Source: an uncultured Chlorobiaceae bacterium
GTDB taxonomy: Bacteria > Bacteroidota > Chlorobiia > Chlorobiales > Chlorobiaceae
Direction of reading: 5' to 3'
Assembly (NCBI GenBank): GCA_903940125.1
Contig: CAJAJL010000124.1
Location: 1-64,000, forward strand
DNA: 64,000 nucleotides
This document shows, piece after piece, positions 27,500-35,275 of this stretch (the stretch's first letter is position 1; the number at the start of each line of letters is the position of its first letter). Both the position numbers and the translations under genes were made by a program. The notes beneath the pieces were generated by a model. It was not told where the DNA came from, searched no databases, and saw only the letters and a list, made by a program, of their open reading frames with translations.

Positions 27500-28866
27500 T
27501 GGCTAAAACAACTACCAGATATATCTGCACAAACTGCGGTGCCGTATCCCTCAAATATCAGGGGAAATGTTTCGAATGCCAGAGTTGGGGCACACTGCAG
27601 GAAACCCGCGTCGAACCCGAACAGAAACACCGACAGACCGGCACCCCCGAAGGTGCTGTTGTTGTTCAGAACCTGCACGACTGCGTTCCATCCGAATTCC
27701 AGCGCATCATGACCGGCATCGGAGAGCTCGACCGGGTGCTCGGAGGAGGACTCATGCAGGCCTCAGCGGTACTGGTGGGAGGGGAACCCGGTATCGGCAA
27801 ATCAACCCTCATGCTGCAGCTTGCGCCCCGCCTGGCACCCGCCAAAGTGCTCTATATTTCCGGTGAAGAGTCGCCAAACCAGATCCGCGAACGCGCCCGA
27901 AGGCTCTCCATCAAGGCCGACAACCTCTGGCTGATCCCCGAAGTCAACCTTGAGCGCATTCTTGCAGTCATTGAACATGAAAAACCTGCACTCGTCATTA
28001 TCGATTCCATTCAAACCATCCATTCCGCCGAATACCAGAGTTCCGCAGGCACCATTACCCAGATCCGGGAGTGTGCGGCCACCCTCATCCGAGCAGCCAA
28101 GCAGCAGAACGTCATCCTCATGATCATCGGCCATATCACCAAAGAGGGAGCACTTGCCGGCCCCAAAGCCCTTGAACACATGGTCGACACCGTCCTGCAA
28201 TTCGAAGGAGAAGGATACCAGCGCTACCGTATTATCCGCTCCGTAAAAAACCGATTCGGCTCCACCAACGAAATCGGCGTCTTCCGCATGGATGAAACCG
28301 GCCTTGAAGAGGTCAGCAACCCGTCTGAATTTTTTATTTCCGGCCGCAGGACAGATGTTCCCGGAAACTCCATACTCGCCGCAATCGAGGGCACCAGAGC
28401 ACTTCTCGTTGAGGTTCAGGCGCTGGTATCAAAAACCAACTACTCCATGCCCCAACGCATCACTACCGGCTTCGACTTGAAACGCATGTCGATTATCCTC
28501 GCCGTACTCGAAAACAGACTCAAAATTGAAACCTGGGGACAGGATGTCTTTGTAAAAATAGCCGGCGGCCTTAAACTGGCAGAACCCGCCGCCGACCTCG
28601 CCATAGCAGCCGCCATTGCCTCTGGACTCATGAACCGCCCTGTTGATCCGGCAACAGTCTGCTGCGGAGAAATCGGACTTGCCGGCGAACTCCGGGCCAT
28701 CAGCGACAGCGAACGGCGAATCAGGGAAGCTGCCCATCTCGGCTTCAAACGCATCGTCCTCCCCGAAGCCAACACCCGAGAACTCAAACCCTCACTCCTC
28801 AAACTCCCTGTCACCATCGCAGGCTGCACAACACTGCACGACGCCCTCGAAGAGCTCAATATCTGA
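27499..28866 (+). CDS. radA: DNA repair protein RadA
   Basis: 455 residues. The N-terminal zinc finger CTNCGAVSLKYQGKCFEC, the RecA-like Walker A GGEPGIGKST, Walker B LVIIDSIQTI, the RadA-specific KNRFGSTNEIG motif and the C-terminal Lon-like domain (AEPAADLAIAAAIASG, GEIGLAGELRAI) are in order. It promotes branch migration in recombination. The region is conspicuously GC-rich (42 of 60 bases in the line starting 28561), in sharp contrast to the AT-rich operon that begins near 29.9 kb. Confidence 0.96.
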   Translation: MAKTTTRYICTNCGAVSLKYQGKCFECQSWGTLQETRVEPEQKHRQTGTPEGAVVVQNLHDCVPSEFQRIMTGIGELDRVLGGGLMQASAVLVGGEPGIGKSTLMLQLAPRLAPAKVLYISGEESPNQIRERARRLSIKADNLWLIPEVNLERILAVIEHEKPALVIIDSIQTIHSAEYQSSAGTITQIRECAATLIRAAKQQNVILMIIGHITKEGALAGPKALEHMVDTVLQFEGEGYQRYRIIRSVKNRFGSTNEIGVFRMDETGLEEVSNPSEFFISGRRTDVPGNSILAAIEGTRALLVEVQALVSKTNYSMPQRITTGFDLKRMSIILAVLENRLKIETWGQDVFVKIAGGLKLAEPAADLAIAAAIASGLMNRPVDPATVCCGEIGLAGELRAISDSERRIREAAHLGFKRIVLPEANTRELKPSLLKLPVTIAGCTTLHDALEELNI

Positions 28867-28873
28867 CCGACCT

Positions 28874-28924
28874 AAGGGCATCTCTAATGATATATCATTC
28901 AGCAATAAAACAGATGTGCCCTTA
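28874..28924. terminator. Hairpin with an internal 14-base palindrome (copy 1 of a repeat)
   Basis: Arms AAGGGCATCT (28874-28883) and AGATGTGCCCTT (28912-28923) pair with a two-base bulge; inside lies the perfect palindrome AATGATATATCATT at 28886-28899. It sits between the convergent radA and RelE-type genes and could terminate both. A second copy of the palindrome and its right flank occurs at 29878-29917, so it may equally be a miniature mobile repeat. Confidence 0.6.
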
Positions 28925-28930
28925 ATATTG

Positions 28931-29200
28931 TTACCGTTGAAATAACAATTTGTCGTAGTTCGCATGTGAGCCAATCCAAAACCAAACGACTCCATTTTCA
29001 TCACGTTTGCCCACTGCACGATAACCTTTGCCGATTCGAACAGAGTAAATCGGAAGGCTGTCATGAATTCGCTTGAAGCGTAAACCTGGATGCCATGGAT
29101 CACGCATAAACTGTCTGTACACCCCCCTCGCTTGGTCTTGGACAATTTGCGGCAACTCGTCAAATAACTTGCGGAATTTTGATGTGATGCGTGATTTCAA
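28931..29200 (-). CDS. RelE/ParE-type toxin
   Basis: 89 residues from a TTG at 29200 that overlaps the antitoxin stop (TTGA); no in-frame ATG exists until residue 32. The sequence (RITSKFRKLFDELPQIVQDQ, then LPIYSVRIGKGYRAVGKR and VVWFWIGSHANYDKLL) matches the RelE/ParE fold group found in cyanobacteria and Chlorobi, with the GSHxxYD ending common to it. Probably an mRNA interferase or gyrase poison; which of the two cannot be told. Confidence 0.8.
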   Translation of the reverse strand: MKSRITSKFRKLFDELPQIVQDQARGVYRQFMRDPWHPGLRFKRIHDSLPIYSVRIGKGYRAVGKRDENGVVWFWIGSHANYDKLLFQR

Positions 29201-29415
29201 AGTTTATCTGGATCAAGTACTTCACTCTTTCCTGTGTTGATTTCTTCCGCAGCCTCTTCGGCAAGCATTGCCAATACATCCTGACTTGACGCAAAACTTT
29301 TGTCCCAACGTAAATCATCATCAATTTCCTCAAGAATCAATGCTGCAATTGCGTTCTGCTCATTATCGGACAATATTTTGACTCTATTAACGGCCTGTTC
29401 AAGCAGTGTAGTCAT
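29197..29415 (-). CDS. Cognate antitoxin of the RelE/ParE-type toxin
   Basis: 72 residues, acidic. The layout (LLEQAVNRVKILSDNEQNAI, then a helix with DVLAMLAEEAAEEINTGKS and DPDKL at the end) is typical of small antitoxins paired with this toxin group. It precedes the toxin and overlaps it by 4 bases. The C-terminal GKSEVLDPDKL probably forms the toxin-wrapping arm. Confidence 0.78.
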   Translation of the reverse strand: MTTLLEQAVNRVKILSDNEQNAIAALILEEIDDDLRWDKSFASSQDVLAMLAEEAAEEINTGKSEVLDPDKL

Positions 29416-29514
29416 GATAATTTCTTCATTGTTAATGACTTGAATTCAACCTCACTAAATCTGAGGAATATTTTAAAATGTACCGTTTTTTCATAAAACA
29501 GCATAATATGCTCT

Positions 29515-29755
29515 TTGGGCGCGTTGGAAAACAGTCCTGACGGTTCCAGTATCTCAAGCCTGTTCAAGCTGCTTTCAGCCCTTGGTCTTGAACTGGTTCT
29601 GACATCAGGTTACGGTCAAAATGCGGTCTTCCAACATTCGAAAGCTTTGGTTTGTCAAACACAGCATCAAGGATTGGAGAAAATATATGCCAATCGATAT
29701 GCTTATCAAGCTATACAAGCGGATCGTGAAGATTGGTGAGTTTTTCAAGCAGTAA
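29515..29755 (+). pseudogene. Scars of a hipB-like antitoxin and an acetyltransferase-like start
   Basis: From 29515 a frame reads LENSPDGSSISSLFKLLSAL and LGLELVLTS, the recognisable C-terminal end of HipB-type XRE antitoxins, with the helix-turn-helix part missing. Shortly after, a 44-codon frame at 29621-29755 contains MPIDMLIKLY, which resembles the start of GNAT acetyltransferases, and then stops. No intact hipA or GNAT gene follows. The stretch is best read as leftovers of deleted TA or acetyltransferase genes. Confidence 0.5.
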
Positions 29756-29877
29756 AATGCTCGTCAAACACGCGTGGAGGAATAATCTTATTCATGGCAG
29801 CGATCAATGTGGGGTTATTTCCCCGGAATACACAAAATATCAACCTCGAAAGTTAAAGCTAACTTATTAAATATTAA

Positions 29878-29917
29878 AATGATATATCATTCAGTAATAA
29901 ATAGAGGTACCCCTAAT
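29878..29917. repeat. Copy 2 of the AATGATATATCATT palindromic repeat
   Basis: AATGATATATCATT at 29878-29891 is followed by CAGTAATAAATAGAGGTACC, closely matching the right flank of copy 1 at 28886-28923 (CAGCAATAAAACAGATGTGC). The left hairpin arm is not conserved. The two copies bracket the RelE-type TA pair and the hipB/GNAT scars, about 990 bases apart. Confidence 0.8.
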
Positions 29918-29985
29918 TGGTTGCTATTAACCAAATAATAATGTTAGTATTATATATTATGACAAATATCTTGGCGTGTATTGTA

Positions 29986-30240
29986 TTATAATGTAGAACC
30001 AGTTTTTTCTGGCTCATCCATTATTTCATCTTTTTTATACTGTGGTGTTGTTATTTTTGAATTAGATTCTTTTTTGGTCGCTGTTGTCTTTTTATGATGA
30101 GTATGAACTTTTTTATTTGTTCCTAAATTTGAACACCCATTGAACATCATCAATAAAGTCGTTATAAAAAAACCTATAAATATTTTTTTTGTTTTCAAAT
30201 CTGTATTTTTAGTATAGAATATTTTTAAATAATCATTCAT
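29986..30240 (-). CDS. Small basic lipoprotein at the end of the kinase operon
   Basis: 84 residues. A hydrophobic stretch FIGFFITTLLMMFNGC ends in a lipobox-like cysteine at about residue 36; the mature part is lysine- and threonine-rich (VHTHHKKTTATKKESNSK) and ends acidic. There are about 20 residues before the hydrophobic region, long for a signal peptide, so an internal start is possible. Not recognised. Same strand, 94 bases after the phosphatase gene and equally AT-rich, so it belongs to the module. Confidence 0.55.
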   Translation of the reverse strand: MNDYLKIFYTKNTDLKTKKIFIGFFITTLLMMFNGCSNLGTNKKVHTHHKKTTATKKESNSKITTPQYKKDEIMDEPEKTGSTL

Positions 30241-30334
30241 AATATTATTTTAAATTATAATTTTGCTTATTATAAAATCTTTTTTTATCAACAATATAAT
30301 AGTTTTTATTCATTCATTATTAACTATCAATGAT

Positions 30335-31255
30335 TTATGTTTTTTTTAAATGAATTATCACTGACTGCCAATTGATATGTACTATACTGTTATAATTAAA
30401 ATAAAATCCAATTACCATACTAATAAATATAAATACTAAAACTATTATTATATAAATTTTTTTAGAGAAAAAGTGCCAAATATTTGAATTGATGGTTTCT
30501 TGATTATGACAAACTTTAACTATTTGAAGTGTAATATTATCAAAACCACCGGCATTATTAGCCAATAGAACCAGTTCATCTGCTTGTTCAGTAAGTGTTT
30601 TATTACTATAAAGTACTTTTTTCATTAAATCCTCACTAACCATACCATAAAGGCCATCAGTGCATAATATTAAACAATCTCCATTGTTAGGTTGCAGAGG
30701 AATTTTGCAGACTGTAGGAAGCTTCATATTTTCTATACCCAAAGCGTTGGTAATCTCATTTTTTCTGGGATGATTTGCAGCATTTTTTTCAGATAATGAG
30801 CCCATATCAATTAAAGACTGTACAAAAGAATGATCCTTTGTTAGACGAATAATTTCATTGCCAGAATAATAATATAAGCGACTATCGCCTACATGAGCAT
30901 AATAATATTTTGAATCCTTTTGTAAAAGAATAATACAAGTTGTCCCCATACCTTTAAATTCTGGATAATGAAGAGTATAATTAATAATTTCTTCATTTGC
31001 ATAATAAATTGAATTTATCAATAAATGGGATGGGTCATGTGATATATTATCAATTAAATATTTTTTAATCGCTTTAACTGCTATTCTTGATGCTTTTTCT
31101 CCACCTGCATGACCACCCATGCCATCACACACTACAAATACATAACCATTTTTTGTATCAAAATTAGCAAAATAATCTTCATTAACTTTTCTTTTTCTAC
31201 CTACATCAGTAGCATTACCAAATTGAAAATTATATTTCTTTATTTCAGGGTTCAT
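30335..31255 (-). CDS. PP2C-family Ser/Thr protein phosphatase with a C-terminal membrane anchor
   Basis: 306 residues. PP2C motifs are complete: RKRKVNEDYF (about 20-29), VVCDGMGGHAGGEKAS (Asp44), GMGTTCIIL, AHVGDSRLYYY, CLILCTDGLYGMV, and the closing AGGFDNITL that holds the last metal-binding Asp. A single hydrophobic helix (IYIIIVLVFIFISMVIGFYF, about 270-290) ties it to the inner membrane with the catalytic domain in the cytoplasm. It would reverse the phosphorylation made by the two kinases upstream. AT-rich like the whole operon. Confidence 0.92.
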   Translation of the reverse strand: MNPEIKKYNFQFGNATDVGRKRKVNEDYFANFDTKNGYVFVVCDGMGGHAGGEKASRIAVKAIKKYLIDNISHDPSHLLINSIYYANEEIINYTLHYPEFKGMGTTCIILLQKDSKYYYAHVGDSRLYYYSGNEIIRLTKDHSFVQSLIDMGSLSEKNAANHPRKNEITNALGIENMKLPTVCKIPLQPNNGDCLILCTDGLYGMVSEDLMKKVLYSNKTLTEQADELVLLANNAGGFDNITLQIVKVCHNQETINSNIWHFFSKKIYIIIVLVFIFISMVIGFYFNYNSIVHINWQSVIIHLKKT

Positions 31256-31304
31256 TATTTGCTAATTTACAATGGTTATTGTAAGTAAATAAGAAATATT
31301 ATAC

Positions 31305-31892
31305 TTATTTACTTAGATTAAAGGGTACCATAATAAAATATAAGTTTACATTACCGACACGTATTATACATTGTTTATCGAGAACTCCTTCATTAACCAT
31401 TTGTCCATCTATAAATGTACCATTATTTGAAAATTCATCTCTGAACATAAATATATTATTTCTAAATAAAATAGTAAGATGTATTCCTGACACTCCAGGA
31501 TCATTGGGAATCATAATATCCGAATCAATATTTGATCCAATAATATTTTTACCTTCAAAAAGAATGTATGCTTTTCCTTGTTGGTTAATATCATATGTAA
31601 CAAGAAACCCAACAATTTTACGTTCTTCAACTTTTGGTTTTTCAGGACTCATTATTTTTGTTCTTTGCTGAAAAAAAGTATTATTTTCAGAACCATCGCT
31701 TGAATTAACAATTACTGTTTTTTTTGATGAATCCGAAATATTACTTTTAATAAAAGTTTTTGTTGCTTCAGATCCACTACTAAAATTCCCAATGGTTTGA
31801 TTAGCACCTTGAGATTGAGGGCAATAAGGACAATTAACATACTTATTAGGATCGTAATTATGCCCATTTGAACAAGTTTTAATGTGTGTCAT
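31305..31892 (-). CDS. Small FHA-domain protein with an N-terminal zinc-ribbon-like motif
   Basis: 195 residues. The start CSNGHNYDPNKYVNCPYC offers Cys7, His11, Cys21 and Cys24 as metal ligands. A polar linker of about 75 residues, rich in Ser and Thr, follows, and the C-terminal FHA domain spans about 105-190 (IIGSNIDSDIMIPNDPGVSG, IHLTIL, FSNNGTFIDGQ). The usual arginine of the FHA GR motif is replaced (IGSN), so phosphothreonine binding may be weakened or altered. No membrane segment: it would be the soluble adaptor of the module. The linker is a plausible kinase substrate. Confidence 0.8.
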   Translation of the reverse strand: MTHIKTCSNGHNYDPNKYVNCPYCPQSQGANQTIGNFSSGSEATKTFIKSNISDSSKKTVIVNSSDGSENNTFFQQRTKIMSPEKPKVEERKIVGFLVTYDINQQGKAYILFEGKNIIGSNIDSDIMIPNDPGVSGIHLTILFRNNIFMFRDEFSNNGTFIDGQMVNEGVLDKQCIIRVGNVNLYFIMVPFNLSK

Positions 31893-31968
31893 ATATTTAT
31901 TATTTAAAATATTAAAGAAGCTCCCCGCCGCAAGCGATAAGGAATATAACCCTGAATGATTAAATAAA

Positions 31969-33552
31969 TTACAAAATTGATTTATATAGATTTACTACAT
32001 GTTTTGCAAGAATAGCAAAATTAAAAGTTGAGGCCATACCTGCATTCATAACACCAACGAGTTGCCCTTTTTCATTAAATATAGGTGATCCACTAGACCC
32101 ATGTGTTGCAGAAAGATTATGACCAAAATTAAGATCATCAGGTTCTCTAGTTAGTATTCCTTCCTGATAATGAGATTTTGTTCCCTCATGGGTATCACCA
32201 AGAATTGTGCCTTCTGGGTAACCTATCATAAACAGCTTCATTCCTGGTGTAAGTTTATTTTTATCTATAATGGCATCGTCAAGATTTATGACATTTACAA
32301 CTTCATTTGGAAGTCTTTTGTTGTTAAGTTGAATAATAGCTACATCAATATCTCTGTTAATGGTTGTTGGAATAACGTAGCAATTTAAATAATCAGACTT
32401 TTGATTATTTTTAATATATGTATTATTCATAGCAGCACCCATGAATAATATTTTTCCTGATACTTTAACATCAGCTTTATTTAAGTTTCTAATTTCTTTA
32501 ATCGTATTTAGAATCCATCTATCTGAATTATAACCAATTTTTTTAAGGACTTTTAAAGTGTCTTTTTTATTTTCTTGTTGGCTTATTAGATAAGCAATTA
32601 TATTTTCAAACTTATTCTTGATTTTATTTTTATCAGCTTTTTCATATTCCCATGGAGTAACAACATGTTGATTTGTAATAATTTTTCCATCATTGGAAAC
32701 AAAGAATCCTGTAGCGGAGGCTGCCATTGCATTATTCTTTGCCTCATCAAATAGTTCAATATTATCTCCATGAACAACAACGAGCGGATTTTTGTCTCCG
32801 GATCCCAAGTCAACAATATAAACATATTCAAAATAAAGATAAACTACAGAGTTTTCATATTTTTTCATTATATCCGGTGGATTTAATTTGCCTCTAAGGA
32901 AATAAGCTCCTGTTATTAATATAATAACAGCTATTCCAATTAATGCTTGTAATAAATATTTCTTTTTATGTATTCTTCTACTTGGTTTTGATTCATTTTT
33001 TTTGGGCTCTTGACTTGCACTTGTGTACAAGTATTGTTCCCATTCAAGTTTATGCCCATCTGCAATAAATACCTGATCACCTTTATTGATTTTTTTTGAT
33101 TCGATTTTTGTGCCATTAACTTGCGTACCATTTGATGAACGTTTATCTATAATAATAATATCTCCATTCTGCATTTGTAAAATCTCTGCATGTAAAGATG
33201 ACACATCATCAAATGGTAAAACAATATTGTTTGACAAAGAACGACCTATTGTAAATTTTCTTTTAATATCAAGCTTTGAATAATTTTCATTGTTATGATT
33301 TCCTGATGAATCTTGATCCAAAGAAGATTCCCAATTATACCGATAATTTCCTAATTTAACCTCATCATTCTTATTAATTATTTCTTCTTTGATTTTAACT
33401 CCATTTACAAAGGTACCATTTGAGGAATTTAAATCACGAATAGTAACAATACCATTATTATCGACAAGTAATAATGCATGTTCTCTCGACACTGAATTGT
33501 CGTTAATGACAACATCATTAACATTTGCACGTCCAATTTTTATTGTTTTCAT
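31969..33552 (-). CDS. Tandem FHA domains, membrane helix and trypsin-like protease
   Basis: 527 residues. FHA-1 (about 1-70) has IGRANVND, SREHALLL and SSNGTFVNG; FHA-2 (about 97-165) has IGRSLSNN, SSLHAEIL and SSNGTQVNG; both keep the phosphate-binding Arg and Ser. A basic patch RRIHKKK precedes one membrane helix (about 199-219), so the FHA pair should be cytoplasmic and the rest periplasmic. The C-terminal part is an S1-type serine protease: ITNQHVV (His296), DIDVAIIQL (Asp403) and HGSSGSP (Ser487). The stretch between His and Asp is about 100 residues, longer than in DegP-like enzymes, and there is no PDZ domain. Confidence 0.9.
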   Translation of the reverse strand: MKTIKIGRANVNDVVINDNSVSREHALLLVDNNGIVTIRDLNSSNGTFVNGVKIKEEIINKNDEVKLGNYRYNWESSLDQDSSGNHNNENYSKLDIKRKFTIGRSLSNNIVLPFDDVSSLHAEILQMQNGDIIIIDKRSSNGTQVNGTKIESKKINKGDQVFIADGHKLEWEQYLYTSASQEPKKNESKPSRRIHKKKYLLQALIGIAVIILITGAYFLRGKLNPPDIMKKYENSVVYLYFEYVYIVDLGSGDKNPLVVVHGDNIELFDEAKNNAMAASATGFFVSNDGKIITNQHVVTPWEYEKADKNKIKNKFENIIAYLISQQENKKDTLKVLKKIGYNSDRWILNTIKEIRNLNKADVKVSGKILFMGAAMNNTYIKNNQKSDYLNCYVIPTTINRDIDVAIIQLNNKRLPNEVVNVINLDDAIIDKNKLTPGMKLFMIGYPEGTILGDTHEGTKSHYQEGILTREPDDLNFGHNLSATHGSSGSPIFNEKGQLVGVMNAGMASTFNFAILAKHVVNLYKSIL

Positions 33553-33607
33553 AAAAGTAATTTAATGTTTATTTAAAAATAATATAAATATTAAACAATC
33601 TACTCTT

Positions 33608-35227
33608 TTAATATCCAATTTCATGTATATGTTGAGCCGCTTTTTTATGACCTTGCATTTGTGCCTTTAAAAACCAATAATAAGCCTTTTTATAATCCAT
33701 GCGTATACCATCACCATGTTGATATTTTAATCCAAGATTATATTGGGAACTTACGTTACCTTGAGTAGCTCCCTTTAGATACCACTTAACAGCTTCAACA
33801 ACATTTTTGTTTACTCCTGTTCCTTTATCATACATAGAACCAAGATTATTTTGGGCTTGGGCATTACCTTGTGCTGATGCTTTTTTATACCATTTGACAG
33901 CCTCTGCATAATCTACCTTCACTCCTTTTCCCTGATCATACATGGAGCCAAGATTATTTTGCGCTTTTGCATAACCTTTTTCCGCAGATTTTTTATACCA
34001 CATTACAGCCTCTTCATCATTTTTTATCACTCCAATTCCATTTTCCAATATATACCCAAGTTTATTTTGTGCTATTGCATTACCTTTATTGGCTTCGATT
34101 CTATAACGCATAAGAATATTGGCATTCTTATCATTATCAGTACTTGCTTTAATATCTGTATTATCTAAAATATTATTATCTTTGACATCTTTATAATGAT
34201 ATTTGTTATCAATATAATTATTTTGCTTTAATGGATAATTTTTTAGATCAGAATTATTTTTTGATATACCAAAAACAATATATATAATTAACGAAAATAT
34301 GAGAATGGATCCTGCGATAATTTGTGTATGTTGTTTTGAAAAATATAATTTTGGTATATCAATTTTTGAATAGTTAGATGGGTAAGAACTTGAAATAACT
34401 GTATTAATTCCATTAGTTAAATCTTTTTTGTACTCTTTACAACTTCTATATCGATTATCGGCTTTTTTGGATGTTGCCTTGTCCACTATTATTTGCATAT
34501 TGTCTGATACATAAGGATAAATATCTTTCATTCTTGGCAAGAAATCCATTACTATTTTTTTTTGTATTTCGTATTCTGATTCTTTCATAGAATCATAGGG
34601 CGCGCGTCCTGTTAACATTTGAAATAAAAGAACTCCTAAAGAATATATATCAGTCAAATGGCTTATCTCTTCTGCTTTTACTTGCTCTGGGCTCATATAG
34701 ATTAATGTGCCTATTTTAATTCCAGTTTTTGTATGGAGATTTGTATATCCAGAATCAAGGATTTTTGCAATACCAAAATCAAGGATTTTTATATTTTGAT
34801 TATTTTCAATAATTATATTTGAAGGCTTAATATCACGATGAATAATTCCTTTTGAATGAGCATAAGTAAATGCATCAAGAATAGTAATTAAAAGTTTTAC
34901 TGCTTCATTTTCAGGAATACTGCCTTTATGATTATTGATATACAAATCAAGATTTACCCCATCAACATACTCTTGTACTAAAAATAATCGATTATTTAGT
35001 TCCTCATATCTTATTAAACGTACAATATTAGGATGATTTAATATTGCCATTACCTGAGCTTCGCGACGAAAACGTTCACGAATATCTTCAAACTGTGCTA
35101 AATGTGGTAAAAGCTCCTTAATAGCAACTTTCTGATATGTAACATTATCAATACCAAGATATACTCGGCTCATCCCTCCCTCTCCGAGGATTTTTTCTAT
35201 TTTATAGTTTAAAATTATTTCATCCAT
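33608..35227 (-). CDS. Membrane Ser/Thr protein kinase with C-terminal Sel1 repeats
   Basis: 539 residues. An N-terminal Hanks-type kinase (about 8-270) has the G-loop GEGGMSRVY, Lys37, IIHRDIKPSN (130-139), ILDFGIAKI and the MSPEQV variant of APE. One membrane helix follows (IIAGSILIFSLIIYIVFG, about 308-325), then a polar spacer and four to five Sel1-like repeats (about 375-530, for example AQNNLGSMYDQGKGVKVDYA and AVKWYKKASAQGNAQ). Topology puts the kinase in the cytoplasm and the Sel1 repeats in the periplasm, a good arrangement for sensing a periplasmic protein or glycan. Confidence 0.92.
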   Translation of the reverse strand: MDEIILNYKIEKILGEGGMSRVYLGIDNVTYQKVAIKELLPHLAQFEDIRERFRREAQVMAILNHPNIVRLIRYEELNNRLFLVQEYVDGVNLDLYINNHKGSIPENEAVKLLITILDAFTYAHSKGIIHRDIKPSNIIIENNQNIKILDFGIAKILDSGYTNLHTKTGIKIGTLIYMSPEQVKAEEISHLTDIYSLGVLLFQMLTGRAPYDSMKESEYEIQKKIVMDFLPRMKDIYPYVSDNMQIIVDKATSKKADNRYRSCKEYKKDLTNGINTVISSSYPSNYSKIDIPKLYFSKQHTQIIAGSILIFSLIIYIVFGISKNNSDLKNYPLKQNNYIDNKYHYKDVKDNNILDNTDIKASTDNDKNANILMRYRIEANKGNAIAQNKLGYILENGIGVIKNDEEAVMWYKKSAEKGYAKAQNNLGSMYDQGKGVKVDYAEAVKWYKKASAQGNAQAQNNLGSMYDKGTGVNKNVVEAVKWYLKGATQGNVSSQYNLGLKYQHGDGIRMDYKKAYYWFLKAQMQGHKKAAQHIHEIGY

Positions 35228-35275
35228 TATTTGGAAATAAATAAAGTATTCAAAAGTGTATATATAATATTTTTA

